Part shown: positions 1-8,695 of the stretch, piece by piece
How positions within the stretch are numbered: the first letter of the stretch is position 1
Layout of the letters: each line of letters starts with the position of its first letter
NCBI GenBank assembly: GCA_052035295.1
Contig: JBPOHS010000015.1
Span: 17,910-81,909 of the forward strand
Reading direction: 5' to 3'
Length of the DNA stretch: 64,000 nucleotides
Origin: HdN1 sp052035295
GTDB taxonomy: Bacteria; Pseudomonadota; Gammaproteobacteria; Pseudomonadales; Ketobacteraceae
The notes under the pieces: generated by a model
Database searches by the model: none
Seen by the model: only the letters and a program-made list of their open reading frames with translations
Told to the model about the DNA's origin: nothing
Position numbers and translations under genes: made by a program

Positions 1-210
1 TCATGCTTGAAATCCATAGAGTTATGCCAGTTTTCCTGATTCAGTATAGACAAGCTGTCGTATTGGCCAGTCGCAAAACGGAACCTGGATCAAAGTTGGC
101 AGTGTTTTGTCGAATACAGGTGTCAAAACAGCAGCTTGGGTTGCCTGCCGTAATTTACGTGCCACACTGGATGCATTGCCATCGCCACTTCGTGCAAGGC
201 GGAACAGTCA
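1..210. other. Upstream region of the penicillin-acylase gene
   Basis: No convincing gene is seen here. A 103-codon open frame on the + strand begins at base 3 and runs into the next gene in another frame, with no family resemblance. A purine-rich stretch (AAGGCGGA) just before base 211 is a reasonable ribosome-binding site for the acylase gene. The promoter is probably here but I cannot place it confidently. Confidence 0.4.
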
Positions 211-2655
211 ATGAACAAAGAAAGCATCAGCGGTTTGAAACGGATCGTCGGCATGGGCCGCTGGATCAACGTGTTGATGGGAGGGAAATCGAGCCGCTTC
301 CGCCCGCTGTTTGATGCGACCCGCCTGTCCGCCCTGGAAGGTCGCCTGGAGGTGGTGCGCGACCGTAACGGCGTGGCTCATCTCTATGCCGATCATGAAG
401 CGGATCTTTATGTGGCGCTGGGCTACCTGCAGGCCAGTGAGCGGGGCCTCCATCTGGATGTATTGCGTCATGCCGCAGCAGGGCGTTTGAGCGAATGGAT
501 AGGCGGGGTCCGCTTTCCGGAATCGCTGGGTTTTCTGGCGGGCCTGTCACTGGTAGAGGTTGATCAGTTCATTCGCCCGTTGGGGTTTGCCGATGAGGCG
601 CGCCGTGATATGCAGACCTTGTCGACGCGTGCCTGCCGCTGCCTCGACGCCTATGCCCAGGGCGTCAATGATGCCTGGAAGGCCGGTTTGCATTCCCCGG
701 AGCAATTGTTGCTGGGGAATGCCCGTGCGTGGACCCCCGAGGACAGCTTGCTGGCCGCGCGCTGCTGTGCGTTGGTGATGTCCTTGCCAGCACTGGAAAA
801 TGAATTGGTGTTCGAGCAGGTGCGAACGGAAGCAGGTGATGATCTGGCTCGCATGCTGTATCCCGACGCTCCCTGGCAGTGCCGCCCGGAATTGGCCCCG
901 GGTGTGGTTCCCGACATTGCCGTGCCGCTGTCCATGCCGCCTGTTGGCAGCAACAATTGGGCGGTGGCAGGAACGCGCACGCTAAGTGGCAAGCCGTTGC
1001 TTGCCAACGATCCGCATGTTCCCTTGCTGCCTGCGCCAACCTTCTGGAGTCATGTCCACCTGGTGTGCCCGCACTATAACGTGCAGGGTGGGATGTACCC
1101 GGGATTTCCCGGTTTTGGTTTCGGGCATAACGCCCATGTTGCCTGGGGGATCACGCCTGCGTTGCGTGACGCCTGGGATTTGTATCGCATCGAACGTCTG
1201 CCCGGCGCGCCTTCGTTTTACCGCACCGCTGAGGGTGTGAGTGACATCACCCGTTACAGCGAACCCTTGCGTGCGCGTTTCGCCCGTGCCGGTGTCGTCG
1301 AGTGGGAACGCTGCGCGCATGGTGTCATTTACCCTGGCTGGAAGCATGCGGATGGCGCCGATCTCGCCTTGCGTTATGTCGATTGTGATCATGCTGCGCA
1401 TCTGGAAGGCCATTTGCATCTGATGGCGGCGCAAACACCCGATGACTTCGCTGGCGCGCTTGCCCTCATCAATGCGGGTCCGTTTGACTTCAATATCGTG
1501 CATGCGCACCGGGAAGGTCTCATCGGATGGCAGGTGGTCGGCCAGCTTCCCAGACGCGGCGCCGAAGGTTTATTCGTGCGTAACGCCCACGATGCGGCTT
1601 CTGCCTGGCAAGGCTATTTGCCCTTTGCTGACAATCCTGCCTGCCTCGCACCGGCGTGTGGCTATGTCGCCAGTGCAGGTAGTGTGGCCGATGCGAATCT
1701 GCCGACCGTGCTGGCGACGCCTGTACACGTGGGTGTGGATTATCGCCAACGTCGCATCGAATCACTGCTCGCAGCATCGGATCAGCATACGCTGGCGAGC
1801 ATGCAGGCCATGCAGACCGACGTTGACAGCGATTTTTCGCGCCCCTTGCGCGATGCGTTATGCGGGATGTTGGCGCCGTATCAGCTGGGCACGCCACTGA
1901 TGCAAGCCGCATGGCAAGCCCTCGAACACTGGAATGGCGTGTTTGATGTGGATTCGGTGGGCGCGACGTTGTTTTCGTTGATCAGGAGACGCCTTCCCGC
2001 GATGGCATTTGGTCTGCTTTTGCAGGACAAGGGCTTGCAAGAAGCCATCTCTTTGCAGCGGTTCATCGCCGGGCCACGGGCGGTGGCTCGGCTGGATCGC
2101 TGGTTGCTGGACAGGCAGGATCCCCTGCACGCGCTGCTGGAAGCCCGCAGTGGGTTTCCACTTGGGCACTGGGTTGGGGTCGCCTTCGAACGCACGCTTG
2201 CAACATTGTCCGGACATTTGGGTGACAGTGTGCAACGTTGGCGCTGGGGGCGGGTGCAGCAGGTGAAAATTGCTACCCTGATGGCTGATCTGGTGCCTGG
2301 TGCGGCGCCCTTTGTCGTACTGGAAGCGCCCTTTCCTGGCGAGCCGGATACCCTTAGCCCCGCCGTTGCGAGCGACAAAACCACGTTTGGTTTGCGGGTC
2401 ATCCAGGGGGCAAGCAGCCGCTTCATTTGTGATCTGGCGTATCCGACCGAAGCGTGGTTCGCCCACAGCAGTGGCCCTTCTGGGGATCCCGAAACGCCGT
2501 ATTTCCACTCCGTCAGCCGGGAATGGCTGCAGGGCCGCTGGTTCAAATCCGCGCTGTGGTTGGCGGATGAAGTGCCGGATGTGTATGAACGGGTCATCAT
2601 CCGCGCCAAGGACCTGCCGGAGTTCGCCCAGCCACAGACCAAGGCAAAGCACTGA
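211..2655 (+). CDS. Penicillin acylase family protein (Ntn-hydrolase)
   Basis: 814 residues, the size of a penicillin G acylase/acyl-homoserine-lactone acylase precursor. This family hydrolyses amide bonds in N-acyl compounds after autocatalytic cleavage into alpha and beta chains. The cleavage and nucleophile site is visible as GSNNW, with Ser247 as the expected first residue of the beta chain. The N-terminal part (about 45-110) has the usual RDRNGVAHLYA segment and the YVALGYLQASER segment of the alpha chain, and NDPHVPL follows the nucleophile as in the family. No clear signal peptide is seen, whereas most relatives are periplasmic, so export is uncertain. The ATG at 211 is preceded by AAGGCGGA. 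asnS follows 67 bp downstream on the same strand. The substrate cannot be read from sequence; quorum-quenching acylase activity is possible but not shown. Confidence 0.85.
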   Translation: MNKESISGLKRIVGMGRWINVLMGGKSSRFRPLFDATRLSALEGRLEVVRDRNGVAHLYADHEADLYVALGYLQASERGLHLDVLRHAAAGRLSEWIGGVRFPESLGFLAGLSLVEVDQFIRPLGFADEARRDMQTLSTRACRCLDAYAQGVNDAWKAGLHSPEQLLLGNARAWTPEDSLLAARCCALVMSLPALENELVFEQVRTEAGDDLARMLYPDAPWQCRPELAPGVVPDIAVPLSMPPVGSNNWAVAGTRTLSGKPLLANDPHVPLLPAPTFWSHVHLVCPHYNVQGGMYPGFPGFGFGHNAHVAWGITPALRDAWDLYRIERLPGAPSFYRTAEGVSDITRYSEPLRARFARAGVVEWERCAHGVIYPGWKHADGADLALRYVDCDHAAHLEGHLHLMAAQTPDDFAGALALINAGPFDFNIVHAHREGLIGWQVVGQLPRRGAEGLFVRNAHDAASAWQGYLPFADNPACLAPACGYVASAGSVADANLPTVLATPVHVGVDYRQRRIESLLAASDQHTLASMQAMQTDVDSDFSRPLRDALCGMLAPYQLGTPLMQAAWQALEHWNGVFDVDSVGATLFSLIRRRLPAMAFGLLLQDKGLQEAISLQRFIAGPRAVARLDRWLLDRQDPLHALLEARSGFPLGHWVGVAFERTLATLSGHLGDSVQRWRWGRVQQVKIATLMADLVPGAAPFVVLEAPFPGEPDTLSPAVASDKTTFGLRVIQGASSRFICDLAYPTEAWFAHSSGPSGDPETPYFHSVSREWLQGRWFKSALWLADEVPDVYERVIIRAKDLPEFAQPQTKAKH

Positions 2656-2722
2656 GGGCAGGCGTTGTGCGGACGGCGGTGGATCATTAAGCTAACGCCC
2701 AATCAAAGAGGAACAGTGAGGA

Positions 2723-4129
2723 ATGACTATGCAGTGGTTGCCGCAAATTCGACAGATTCTGGCGGGGGACATCAAGGCGGGTGACACCGTGACCCTGTCG
2801 GGCTGGGTGCGTTCCCGGCGTGATTCCAAAGGCGGGTTTTCATTCATCCAGTTGCATGATGGTTCCTGCTTCGATGGCCTGCAGGTCATTGCCGAAGGGG
2901 CGCTCGATAACTATGCGGCTGAGGTGCTCAAATTGTCTGCGGGCTGCAGCATAAAAGTGAGTGGAACGCTGGTGGCGTCACAAGGGCAGGGCCAGCAGGT
3001 GGAATTGAAGGCGGATGACCTGCAGGTGCTGGGATGGGTCGATGATCCGGAAACTTATCCCATTGCCAAGAAACGCCATACGCTGGAGTACCTGCGTTCC
3101 GTTGCACACCTGCGTCCACGTACGAACACCTTCGGCGCCATGGCGCGTATGCGCAATTCGCTGTCGCAGGCCATCCACCGTTATTTTGATCAACAGGGCT
3201 TCTTCTGGGTCAACACCCCGATCGTTACGGCGAGCGATTGCGAAGGCGCAGGCGAGTTGTTCCGCGTCAGCACGCTCGATCTGGTCAATTTGCCGCGCAA
3301 GCCCGCAGGTGGCATTGATTTTTCTCAGGATTTCTTCGGTAAGGAAGCTTATCTGACCGTGTCGGGTCAACTTAACGGTGAGGCTTACTGTACGGCGTTG
3401 TCGCGCATCTATACCTTCGGGCCGACATTTCGCGCGGAAAATTCCAATACCACGCGTCATCTGGCGGAATTCTGGATGGTAGAACCCGAGGTGGCCTTTG
3501 CGGATCTCAACACGATCGCGTCGATTGCCGAAGAATTTTTACAGAGCGTGGTCAGGGCGGTGCTCGATGAGCGGGGGCCGGAGCTTGCGTTTTTCAACGA
3601 ACATTATGAGAAGGGGCTGATACAGCGTCTCGAAAATCTGGTGCACCGCCCGTTTGCTTGCCTGGATTACACCGAAGCGGTCAATGTCCTGCTGAAATCG
3701 GGCAAGTCGTTCCAGTTTCCGGTGGCGTGGGGAAGTGACCTGCAGTCAGAACACGAGCGTTATCTGGCCGAGGAGTATGCCGGAAGACCGGTGGTGGTCA
3801 TGAATTATCCTGAGGCCATCAAGGCTTTCTATATGCGTCGCAACGAAGACGGGAAAACCTGCGCAGCGATGGATATTCTGGCGCCAGGCATCGGCGAAAT
3901 CATTGGAGGTAGTCAGCGGGAGGAACGACTCGCTGTGCTGGATGAGAAGATGGCGCCCCATGGGCTGGCAGAAAATCTCTATTGGTACAGGGATTTGCGG
4001 CGTTATGGAACGATTCCGCATGCAGGATTCGGTTTGGGCTTCGAACGATTGCTGACTTACATCACCGGCATCGAAAACATACGCGATGCGATCCCGTTTC
4101 CACGCGCGCCAGGTGTGGCTGATTTTTAA
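2723..4129 (+). CDS. asnS: Asparagine--tRNA ligase
   Basis: Cytoplasmic class IIb aminoacyl-tRNA synthetase that charges tRNA-Asn with asparagine. The 468-residue length is typical. The N-terminal OB-fold anticodon-binding domain (about 20-105) contains VTLSGWVRSRRDSKGG. Motif 1 lies around residues 150-175, motif 2 is the FRAENSNTTRHL segment, and motif 3 is GFGLGFERLLTYITG near the C terminus. The PTFRAENSNT signature and the absence of aspartyl-specific features favour AsnRS over AspRS. The start at 2723 has AGAGGA upstream; the ATG two codons later is an alternative. A strong terminator follows. Confidence 0.97.
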   Translation: MTMQWLPQIRQILAGDIKAGDTVTLSGWVRSRRDSKGGFSFIQLHDGSCFDGLQVIAEGALDNYAAEVLKLSAGCSIKVSGTLVASQGQGQQVELKADDLQVLGWVDDPETYPIAKKRHTLEYLRSVAHLRPRTNTFGAMARMRNSLSQAIHRYFDQQGFFWVNTPIVTASDCEGAGELFRVSTLDLVNLPRKPAGGIDFSQDFFGKEAYLTVSGQLNGEAYCTALSRIYTFGPTFRAENSNTTRHLAEFWMVEPEVAFADLNTIASIAEEFLQSVVRAVLDERGPELAFFNEHYEKGLIQRLENLVHRPFACLDYTEAVNVLLKSGKSFQFPVAWGSDLQSEHERYLAEEYAGRPVVVMNYPEAIKAFYMRRNEDGKTCAAMDILAPGIGEIIGGSQREERLAVLDEKMAPHGLAENLYWYRDLRRYGTIPHAGFGLGFERLLTYITGIENIRDAIPFPRAPGVADF

Positions 4130-4172
4130 CACCTGAACCGTTTCGGGTTGTTCGACTGACTGTTCGTCGTAC

Positions 4173-4210
4173 AAAAAAGGCTGCGTTTGCCAAGAGCGCG
4201 GCCTTTTTTT
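4173..4210 (+). terminator. Rho-independent terminator of asnS
   Basis: A 13-bp stem (one G-T pair) formed by AAAAAAGGCTGCG and CGCGGCCTTTTTT around an 11-nt loop, ending in seven T residues. It begins 43 bp after the asnS stop. The A-tract on the 5' side means it could also work in the other direction, but no opposing gene is nearby. Confidence 0.9.
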
Positions 4211-4546
4211 GTTGCCATATGAATGACTTGTGCTTATTGCCAAAACGCTCGCATCATTTCTGCCAATTTATTGTCTGTCATAACGAATATATTGGCGGCT
4301 TCTTTTATTCCATAGAGGCGGCATGGCATGTCTGTCTGTAAAAGACAGGTATCCAGCCCGATCATGAACCTCCGGTGTTAAGTTTTTATTGCGTGCTAGA
4401 GTGAATGGATAGAGTCGTTTTGCCCCTTTCCCGGCATACGATTCAGGACAGACACCACCGTATTCCTGAACGAAGCCGCCTCTATTTGAAAAGAACATTG
4501 AAACAAAGCGTTGTCCAACAAAAACTGCCCGAATTGAGATGAGATC
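4211..4546. promoter_or_regulatory. Leader/promoter region of the HMGR-led gene block
   Basis: This 336-bp, relatively AT-rich stretch lies between the asnS terminator and the first gene of the block. It should hold the block's promoter. A small inverted repeat (CTGTCT...AGACAG, about 4334-4348) is visible. I find no good -35/-10 or sigma-54 match. An open frame on the - strand across this region is the shadow of the following gene. No RNA gene is recognised. Confidence 0.4.
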
Positions 4547-7297
4547 ATGAAGCCAAAAGTTCATGTCATAGCGCCACGATACCTGTTTGTACAAGAGCAT
4601 AACGCCAGCGCTTTCTTCTTGTACGAGGGGGTGGAATTTTCCGGTATTCCTGTCGATGTGTCGAAAGGACATCTCTCGGTGAGTTTCCCGTTGTCGGATC
4701 GCGAGGCCTTGCCGAAAGTGGGCGATGTCATTCCGGAATTTTCGCTGAATGTCCTGGGTACCAACTATTGCCCGCTCACGCTGGCCGTTGCCAAGCATGA
4801 AGACAACAAGGACGGACGTATCAAACTCGTCTTCAGAAGTAACGATGATGCCGAGACGTCTGCAAATTTGTGGAAAATCAGCTACCTGTTGCGAAGCGAT
4901 GCGACCGGACGCGAAGATGAATTCGTGCGCGACGGCTTGCCTGTGGTGCCGGCACGTGGCCTTTATACCGAAGAGGCAAGACAGGAGCGTTTGACGTTCG
5001 TTCGTGAGAAGACCGGCGCTCCCCTGGGGCGCGTCGCCCAGACCACGCTCGATCCGAAAGCCCTGGTGAGCAATATCGAAGCGTTTATCGGTTCGGTCGA
5101 AATACCGGTCGGGGTCGGTGGCCCGCTGCTGATCAAGGGTGGCAATGCGCACGGGCTCTATTATGCGCCGCTGGCGACTTCCGAGGGTGCGCTGGTGGCA
5201 TCGGTGACGCGCGGTGCCACGGCGATAACGCGTAGTGGTGGTGCCACGGCCAGGGTGCTGGGGCAGCGCATGATGCGTGTGCCGGTGTTCGTGCTTTCCG
5301 ATCTGGCGTCGGCGTTTTTCTTTGCCGAGTGGGTCAAGGATCACTTCAAGGAAATCTCGGCGGAAACCAGAAAATATTCCAACTACGCGGATCTCGTCGA
5401 GCTGGAAACCAATATCATCGGCAAGGCGGTCAACGTCCAGTTCATTTATCAGACCGGCGACGCAGCTGGCCAGAACATGACGACCACGTGTACCTGGCAG
5501 GCCTGCCAGTGGATCATGAAGCAGATGTCTGCCTTTGAAGGCATCAAGTTTGATCGCTTCTTCATCGAATCCAACCTGTCCAACGACAAGAAAGTCACCT
5601 ACCAATCCTTTATCAAGGGGCGCGGCATTCGCGTGATCGCCGAATGCGTGATCTCGGCCGAAGTCTGCCGCCAGGTGCTGAAAGTGTCCCCGGAAACCAT
5701 TACACGCGGTTTCATGAACGGGGTGTCAGGCAGTATCGCGGCGGGCATGGTGGGCATGAACATCAACATCGCCAACGTTATTGGCGCGATGTTCACGGCT
5801 ACCGGGCAGGATATTGCCTGCGTACATGAATCCTCGATCGGTCATTTGCATGTGGAACTGACAGACGATGGTTCGCTCTACGCGGCCATGACACTGCCGA
5901 GCCTCGTTATCGGCACGGTCGGCGGTGGCACCAATTTGCCCCACCAAAAAGAATGCTTGCAGATGCTCGATTGCGCTGGTGCAGGAAAAGCGCATCGGCT
6001 GGCTGAAATCATCGCTTCGTTCTGTCTGGCGCTCGACTTGTCGACCATGTCGGCAATTGCCACCGATCAGTTCGCGCGCGCCCACGAAGCGTTGGGCAGA
6101 AACCGACCGGTGGAATGGCTCAAACTCGGCGATTTCAACACCGCGTTTTTCAATCGCGTCATGCAAGGGTTCACCGGCAATCCGGCCTGCCACGTCGCTC
6201 AGGTTGACCAGATCAAGGTCAAGGAAACCGGCAGCAGTATCATTACCGAACTGACCGCGCACAAGTTGAACAAATTGATCGGACATTTCCCGTTCCGGAT
6301 CAAGCTGGCCGGCGATGATCACCCAATGAATATGATGATCAAGGTAAAGCCGCTGGCCGATGAAGTCATTCTGGTGTCCAACCGCATTGCTTCGCTGTGC
6401 GATGCGCGACTCGCGCAAGCCTACAATACATTCAAGGACGAACTCGATTTCCAGCATTGTCATGTGCGTGAACTCGAAGTGATGAAGCAGGAAGATCCGC
6501 GCTTTCGCAAGCATGCCCCCACGGTTTACTTCGCTTGGGCTGAACCCAAGCGCGAAGCCTTTGTGCTGGTGGAAGAAATGCTGGAAGACATGGAGCTGAT
6601 GGATACCGCAGACGATACCTCGGTGTGGACACAGCAATATATCGATGCTGCGTTGACCGGCATCGCAGAAGTGCATTCGATCTGGTACGGGCGTGAAGAG
6701 GAGCTGAGAGAGAAGCCCTGGCTTTCCAATGCGCCTACGCAACAGAACATGATGAAAAAATTGCGTCTGTGGGAAATGTTGGGTGTGCATGCCAGTGAGG
6801 AATTTCCGGAGTGGTTCACGCCGCGCGATATGGAAACGTATCGCAGTGTGATTTACACCTTGCCGGAATGGTATGCCGAAATCGATCGCATGCCGAAAAC
6901 CTTGATACACAACGATTTCAACCCGAGAAACGTGTGCTTCCGGAAAACCGAAAGCGGCCCGTTACTCTGCGCTTATGACTGGGAACTGGCGACCATCCAC
7001 CTGCCGCAACACGATCTGGCCGAATTTCTCACCATGACCCTGCAGCCCACCGCGACGGCAGAAGAAGTCGATCATTATGTTGAAGTGCATCGTGCCGCGC
7101 TTGAAAAAATGATCGGCAAACCGCTGGATCCGGTGGCTTGGCGCCGTGGTTATGAGCTCAGCCTGTGGGATCTGCTGGCCAACCGTATTCCGATGTATGT
7201 CATGGGGCATACCTTCAGACACTATGGTTTCATGGCACGTGTGCAGGCGACGTTCCGCCGGTTGCTGTCCATCGAAAAAGCCAGACAGCCCGTTTGA
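4547..7297 (+). CDS. HMG-CoA reductase domain fused to an APH/choline-kinase-like domain
   Basis: 916 residues in three parts. Residues 1-120 form a small beta-rich region with a DVSKG segment, weakly reminiscent of PilZ but without its RxxxR motif. Residues about 160-520 are a class I-type HMG-CoA reductase domain. All catalytic residues appear present: Glu213 (SEGALVAS), Lys348 (NDKK), Asp422 (TGQD) and His513 (ARAHEALG), plus the GTVGGGT loop at 456-462. Residues about 590-900 look like an aminoglycoside/choline kinase: HNDFNPRN at 788-795 (Asp790, Asn795) and Asp811 in AYDWE. HMGR makes mevalonate from HMG-CoA. A reductase-kinase fusion suggests that the product, or a related alcohol, is phosphorylated by the same chain; this is inference. 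The usual GDAMGMNM cofactor loop reads GDAAGQNM. It heads a same-strand block; a hairpin follows. No other mevalonate-pathway gene is seen. Confidence 0.85.
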   Translation: MKPKVHVIAPRYLFVQEHNASAFFLYEGVEFSGIPVDVSKGHLSVSFPLSDREALPKVGDVIPEFSLNVLGTNYCPLTLAVAKHEDNKDGRIKLVFRSNDDAETSANLWKISYLLRSDATGREDEFVRDGLPVVPARGLYTEEARQERLTFVREKTGAPLGRVAQTTLDPKALVSNIEAFIGSVEIPVGVGGPLLIKGGNAHGLYYAPLATSEGALVASVTRGATAITRSGGATARVLGQRMMRVPVFVLSDLASAFFFAEWVKDHFKEISAETRKYSNYADLVELETNIIGKAVNVQFIYQTGDAAGQNMTTTCTWQACQWIMKQMSAFEGIKFDRFFIESNLSNDKKVTYQSFIKGRGIRVIAECVISAEVCRQVLKVSPETITRGFMNGVSGSIAAGMVGMNINIANVIGAMFTATGQDIACVHESSIGHLHVELTDDGSLYAAMTLPSLVIGTVGGGTNLPHQKECLQMLDCAGAGKAHRLAEIIASFCLALDLSTMSAIATDQFARAHEALGRNRPVEWLKLGDFNTAFFNRVMQGFTGNPACHVAQVDQIKVKETGSSIITELTAHKLNKLIGHFPFRIKLAGDDHPMNMMIKVKPLADEVILVSNRIASLCDARLAQAYNTFKDELDFQHCHVRELEVMKQEDPRFRKHAPTVYFAWAEPKREAFVLVEEMLEDMELMDTADDTSVWTQQYIDAALTGIAEVHSIWYGREEELREKPWLSNAPTQQNMMKKLRLWEMLGVHASEEFPEWFTPRDMETYRSVIYTLPEWYAEIDRMPKTLIHNDFNPRNVCFRKTESGPLLCAYDWELATIHLPQHDLAEFLTMTLQPTATAEEVDHYVEVHRAALEKMIGKPLDPVAWRRGYELSLWDLLANRIPMYVMGHTFRHYGFMARVQATFRRLLSIEKARQPV

Positions 7298-7322
7298 TCC
7301 AGTCGACAATAATGCAAGGACA

Positions 7323-7345
7323 GCGCCCGGGTTAATGCCGGGCGC
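7323..7345 (+). terminator. Hairpin after the HMGR-kinase gene
   Basis: A perfect 8-bp GC stem, GCGCCCGG/CCGGGCGC, with a 7-nt loop, 25 bp after the stop codon and followed by CTTATTC. The T-tract is weak, so it may only attenuate transcription into the next gene, which starts 28 bp later. Confidence 0.5.
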
Positions 7346-7373
7346 CTTATTCCCGACGCGACGAGTCTAGAAA

Positions 7374-8579
7374 ATGGAAGAAAAATCGAGACAGGGCCTG
7401 GTGATCATCAGGCTGAATCCGGTGGATTTCCTCACCCTGTTTGGCGTGTTCCTGTCGGGAGCCGCCATTGCCATGATGCTGGCCCAGCAACTGGAATACG
7501 CGATTTCGCTACTCTACCTCGCCGTTATCACCGATGCTTTCGATGGTGTGCTGGCGCGTAAATACGGGTTGACGCGCGATTTCGGCCGTTATCTGGATGG
7601 GTTTGTTGATGCCATCGATTATTTGATTGCGCCGGCGATTTTCCTCTATGTGTGGGGATTTGATACCTGGTGGCAATCGCTGTTGCTCTATGTGTTTGTG
7701 TGCTGTGGATTCATCCGGCTTTCGGTGTTCAACGAGATTGGCAATATCAAAAGCGAAGACAATGGCTTGAGTTACCTCGGTGCGCCGGTGTTTTGGAGTG
7801 TGCTGGTGCTGGGCCCGGTATATTTGCTGTCGATGCTTCTGGGTGAAGCCATCGTGTTCTATCTGTTGGCGGTCGCTGTGCCGGTATTTTCGTTCTTGAT
7901 GCTGCATAACGGCCCCTATATGAAGTTCAAGAACCCGAAAATCATGTTGGTTTCCTTGCTTGCCATGGCAGCGCTGTTTTTTCTGTTGGGTGCGAGTCGA
8001 CAGGCGGGCACGACAACATCCGGGGCCAGCCTCGTGTATGTGCATTTCTTTACCGGGCTGCTGGCGGCCATTCCTGTCATTGTGGCAGGCGTTCTGCATA
8101 TGGCGGTGGTGCGGTTCGACCTGCTGCCTTTCCTGAAAATCCCTGTGAGCAAATCCTTGTTCGGACAGAACAAAACATTGCGCGGTTTTGTGGTCATGCC
8201 GTTGTTCAGCATTCTGGGATTCTGGTTGCTTCATGGGGTGGCGAGTGGCAGCTCGGTCGCGCCCACTGTCAATTTTGACCAGTATTCGGTGTGGGTGTCC
8301 GGTTTGATTCTCGGCCTGGCTTATGTACTGGCCGAGTTGCCGAATTCCTTCATCAAACGCCGTATGGGTGCTGCGCCGGGTGAGTTGCCGCAACAAAATG
8401 CCCGGCTCTTCATGTTGATGGATCAATTTGATTCCGGTTTGCTATGCCTCTTTGCCTATTGGTATTTTTGGCAGATGCCACCCATGACCTGCGTTGCAAC
8501 CTTGATCATGATTCCGGTACTGGCATTGGGTATCAAACGCATCCTGTTCCTGTTCGGACTGAAGAAAACCTCGACCTGA
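7374..8579 (+). CDS. CDP-alcohol phosphatidyltransferase fused to a CarS-like CDP-archaeol synthase domain
   Basis: 401 residues, multi-spanning membrane protein. The N-terminal half carries the complete CDP-alcohol phosphatidyltransferase signature: Asp54, Asp57-Gly58, Ala61-Arg62, Gly71, Asp75, Asp79 (DAFDGVLAR...GRYLDGFVD). Enzymes of this family replace CMP on a CDP-activated lipid or alcohol with a second alcohol. The C-terminal half (about 215-400) resembles CarS/DUF46 and CdsA-type cytidylyltransferases: GQNKTLRGF at 264-272, ELPNSFIKRRMG at 321-332, and LMDQFDS at 348-354. CarS makes CDP-archaeol from CTP and unsaturated archaetidic acid. The fusion could therefore both activate a lipid phosphate with CTP and attach a head group. 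Family reading is by motif; the substrate is unknown. It shares strand and neighbourhood with a UbiA gene, which fits prenyl-lipid chemistry. Confidence 0.8.
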   Translation: MEEKSRQGLVIIRLNPVDFLTLFGVFLSGAAIAMMLAQQLEYAISLLYLAVITDAFDGVLARKYGLTRDFGRYLDGFVDAIDYLIAPAIFLYVWGFDTWWQSLLLYVFVCCGFIRLSVFNEIGNIKSEDNGLSYLGAPVFWSVLVLGPVYLLSMLLGEAIVFYLLAVAVPVFSFLMLHNGPYMKFKNPKIMLVSLLAMAALFFLLGASRQAGTTTSGASLVYVHFFTGLLAAIPVIVAGVLHMAVVRFDLLPFLKIPVSKSLFGQNKTLRGFVVMPLFSILGFWLLHGVASGSSVAPTVNFDQYSVWVSGLILGLAYVLAELPNSFIKRRMGAAPGELPQQNARLFMLMDQFDSGLLCLFAYWYFWQMPPMTCVATLIMIPVLALGIKRILFLFGLKKTST

Positions 8580-8618
8580 GCAACACGCCAGAGGCGATTC
8601 GTCAGGCCGATGATCCTG

Positions 8619-8680
8619 TTCAGTAGTCAATTTTGGCTTGTTCAACAGTACATTTTGGCTGTTCAACAGCACATTTTAAT
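8619..8680 (+). repeat. Three tandem ~21-bp imperfect repeats upstream of a TTG start
   Basis: Three head-to-tail copies built around TTCAACAGTACATTTTGGCT: 8619-8640, 8641-8661 and 8662-8680 (the last truncated). They fill the gap between the CDP-alcohol gene and the ribosome-binding site of the formyltransferase-like gene. The spacing of about two helical turns would suit a multi-site regulator, or they may be simple slippage repeats. Confidence 0.7.
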
Positions 8681-8695
8681 AGGGGAGCGTTAACG

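Noticed and set aside
3..314. 103-codon + strand open frame at the window start
   Set aside because: No family resemblance and it overlaps the acylase gene in another frame.
4268..5605. 445-codon - strand open frame
   Set aside because: It is antisense to the HMGR-kinase gene, whose motifs are unmistakable; composition reflects the opposite strand.
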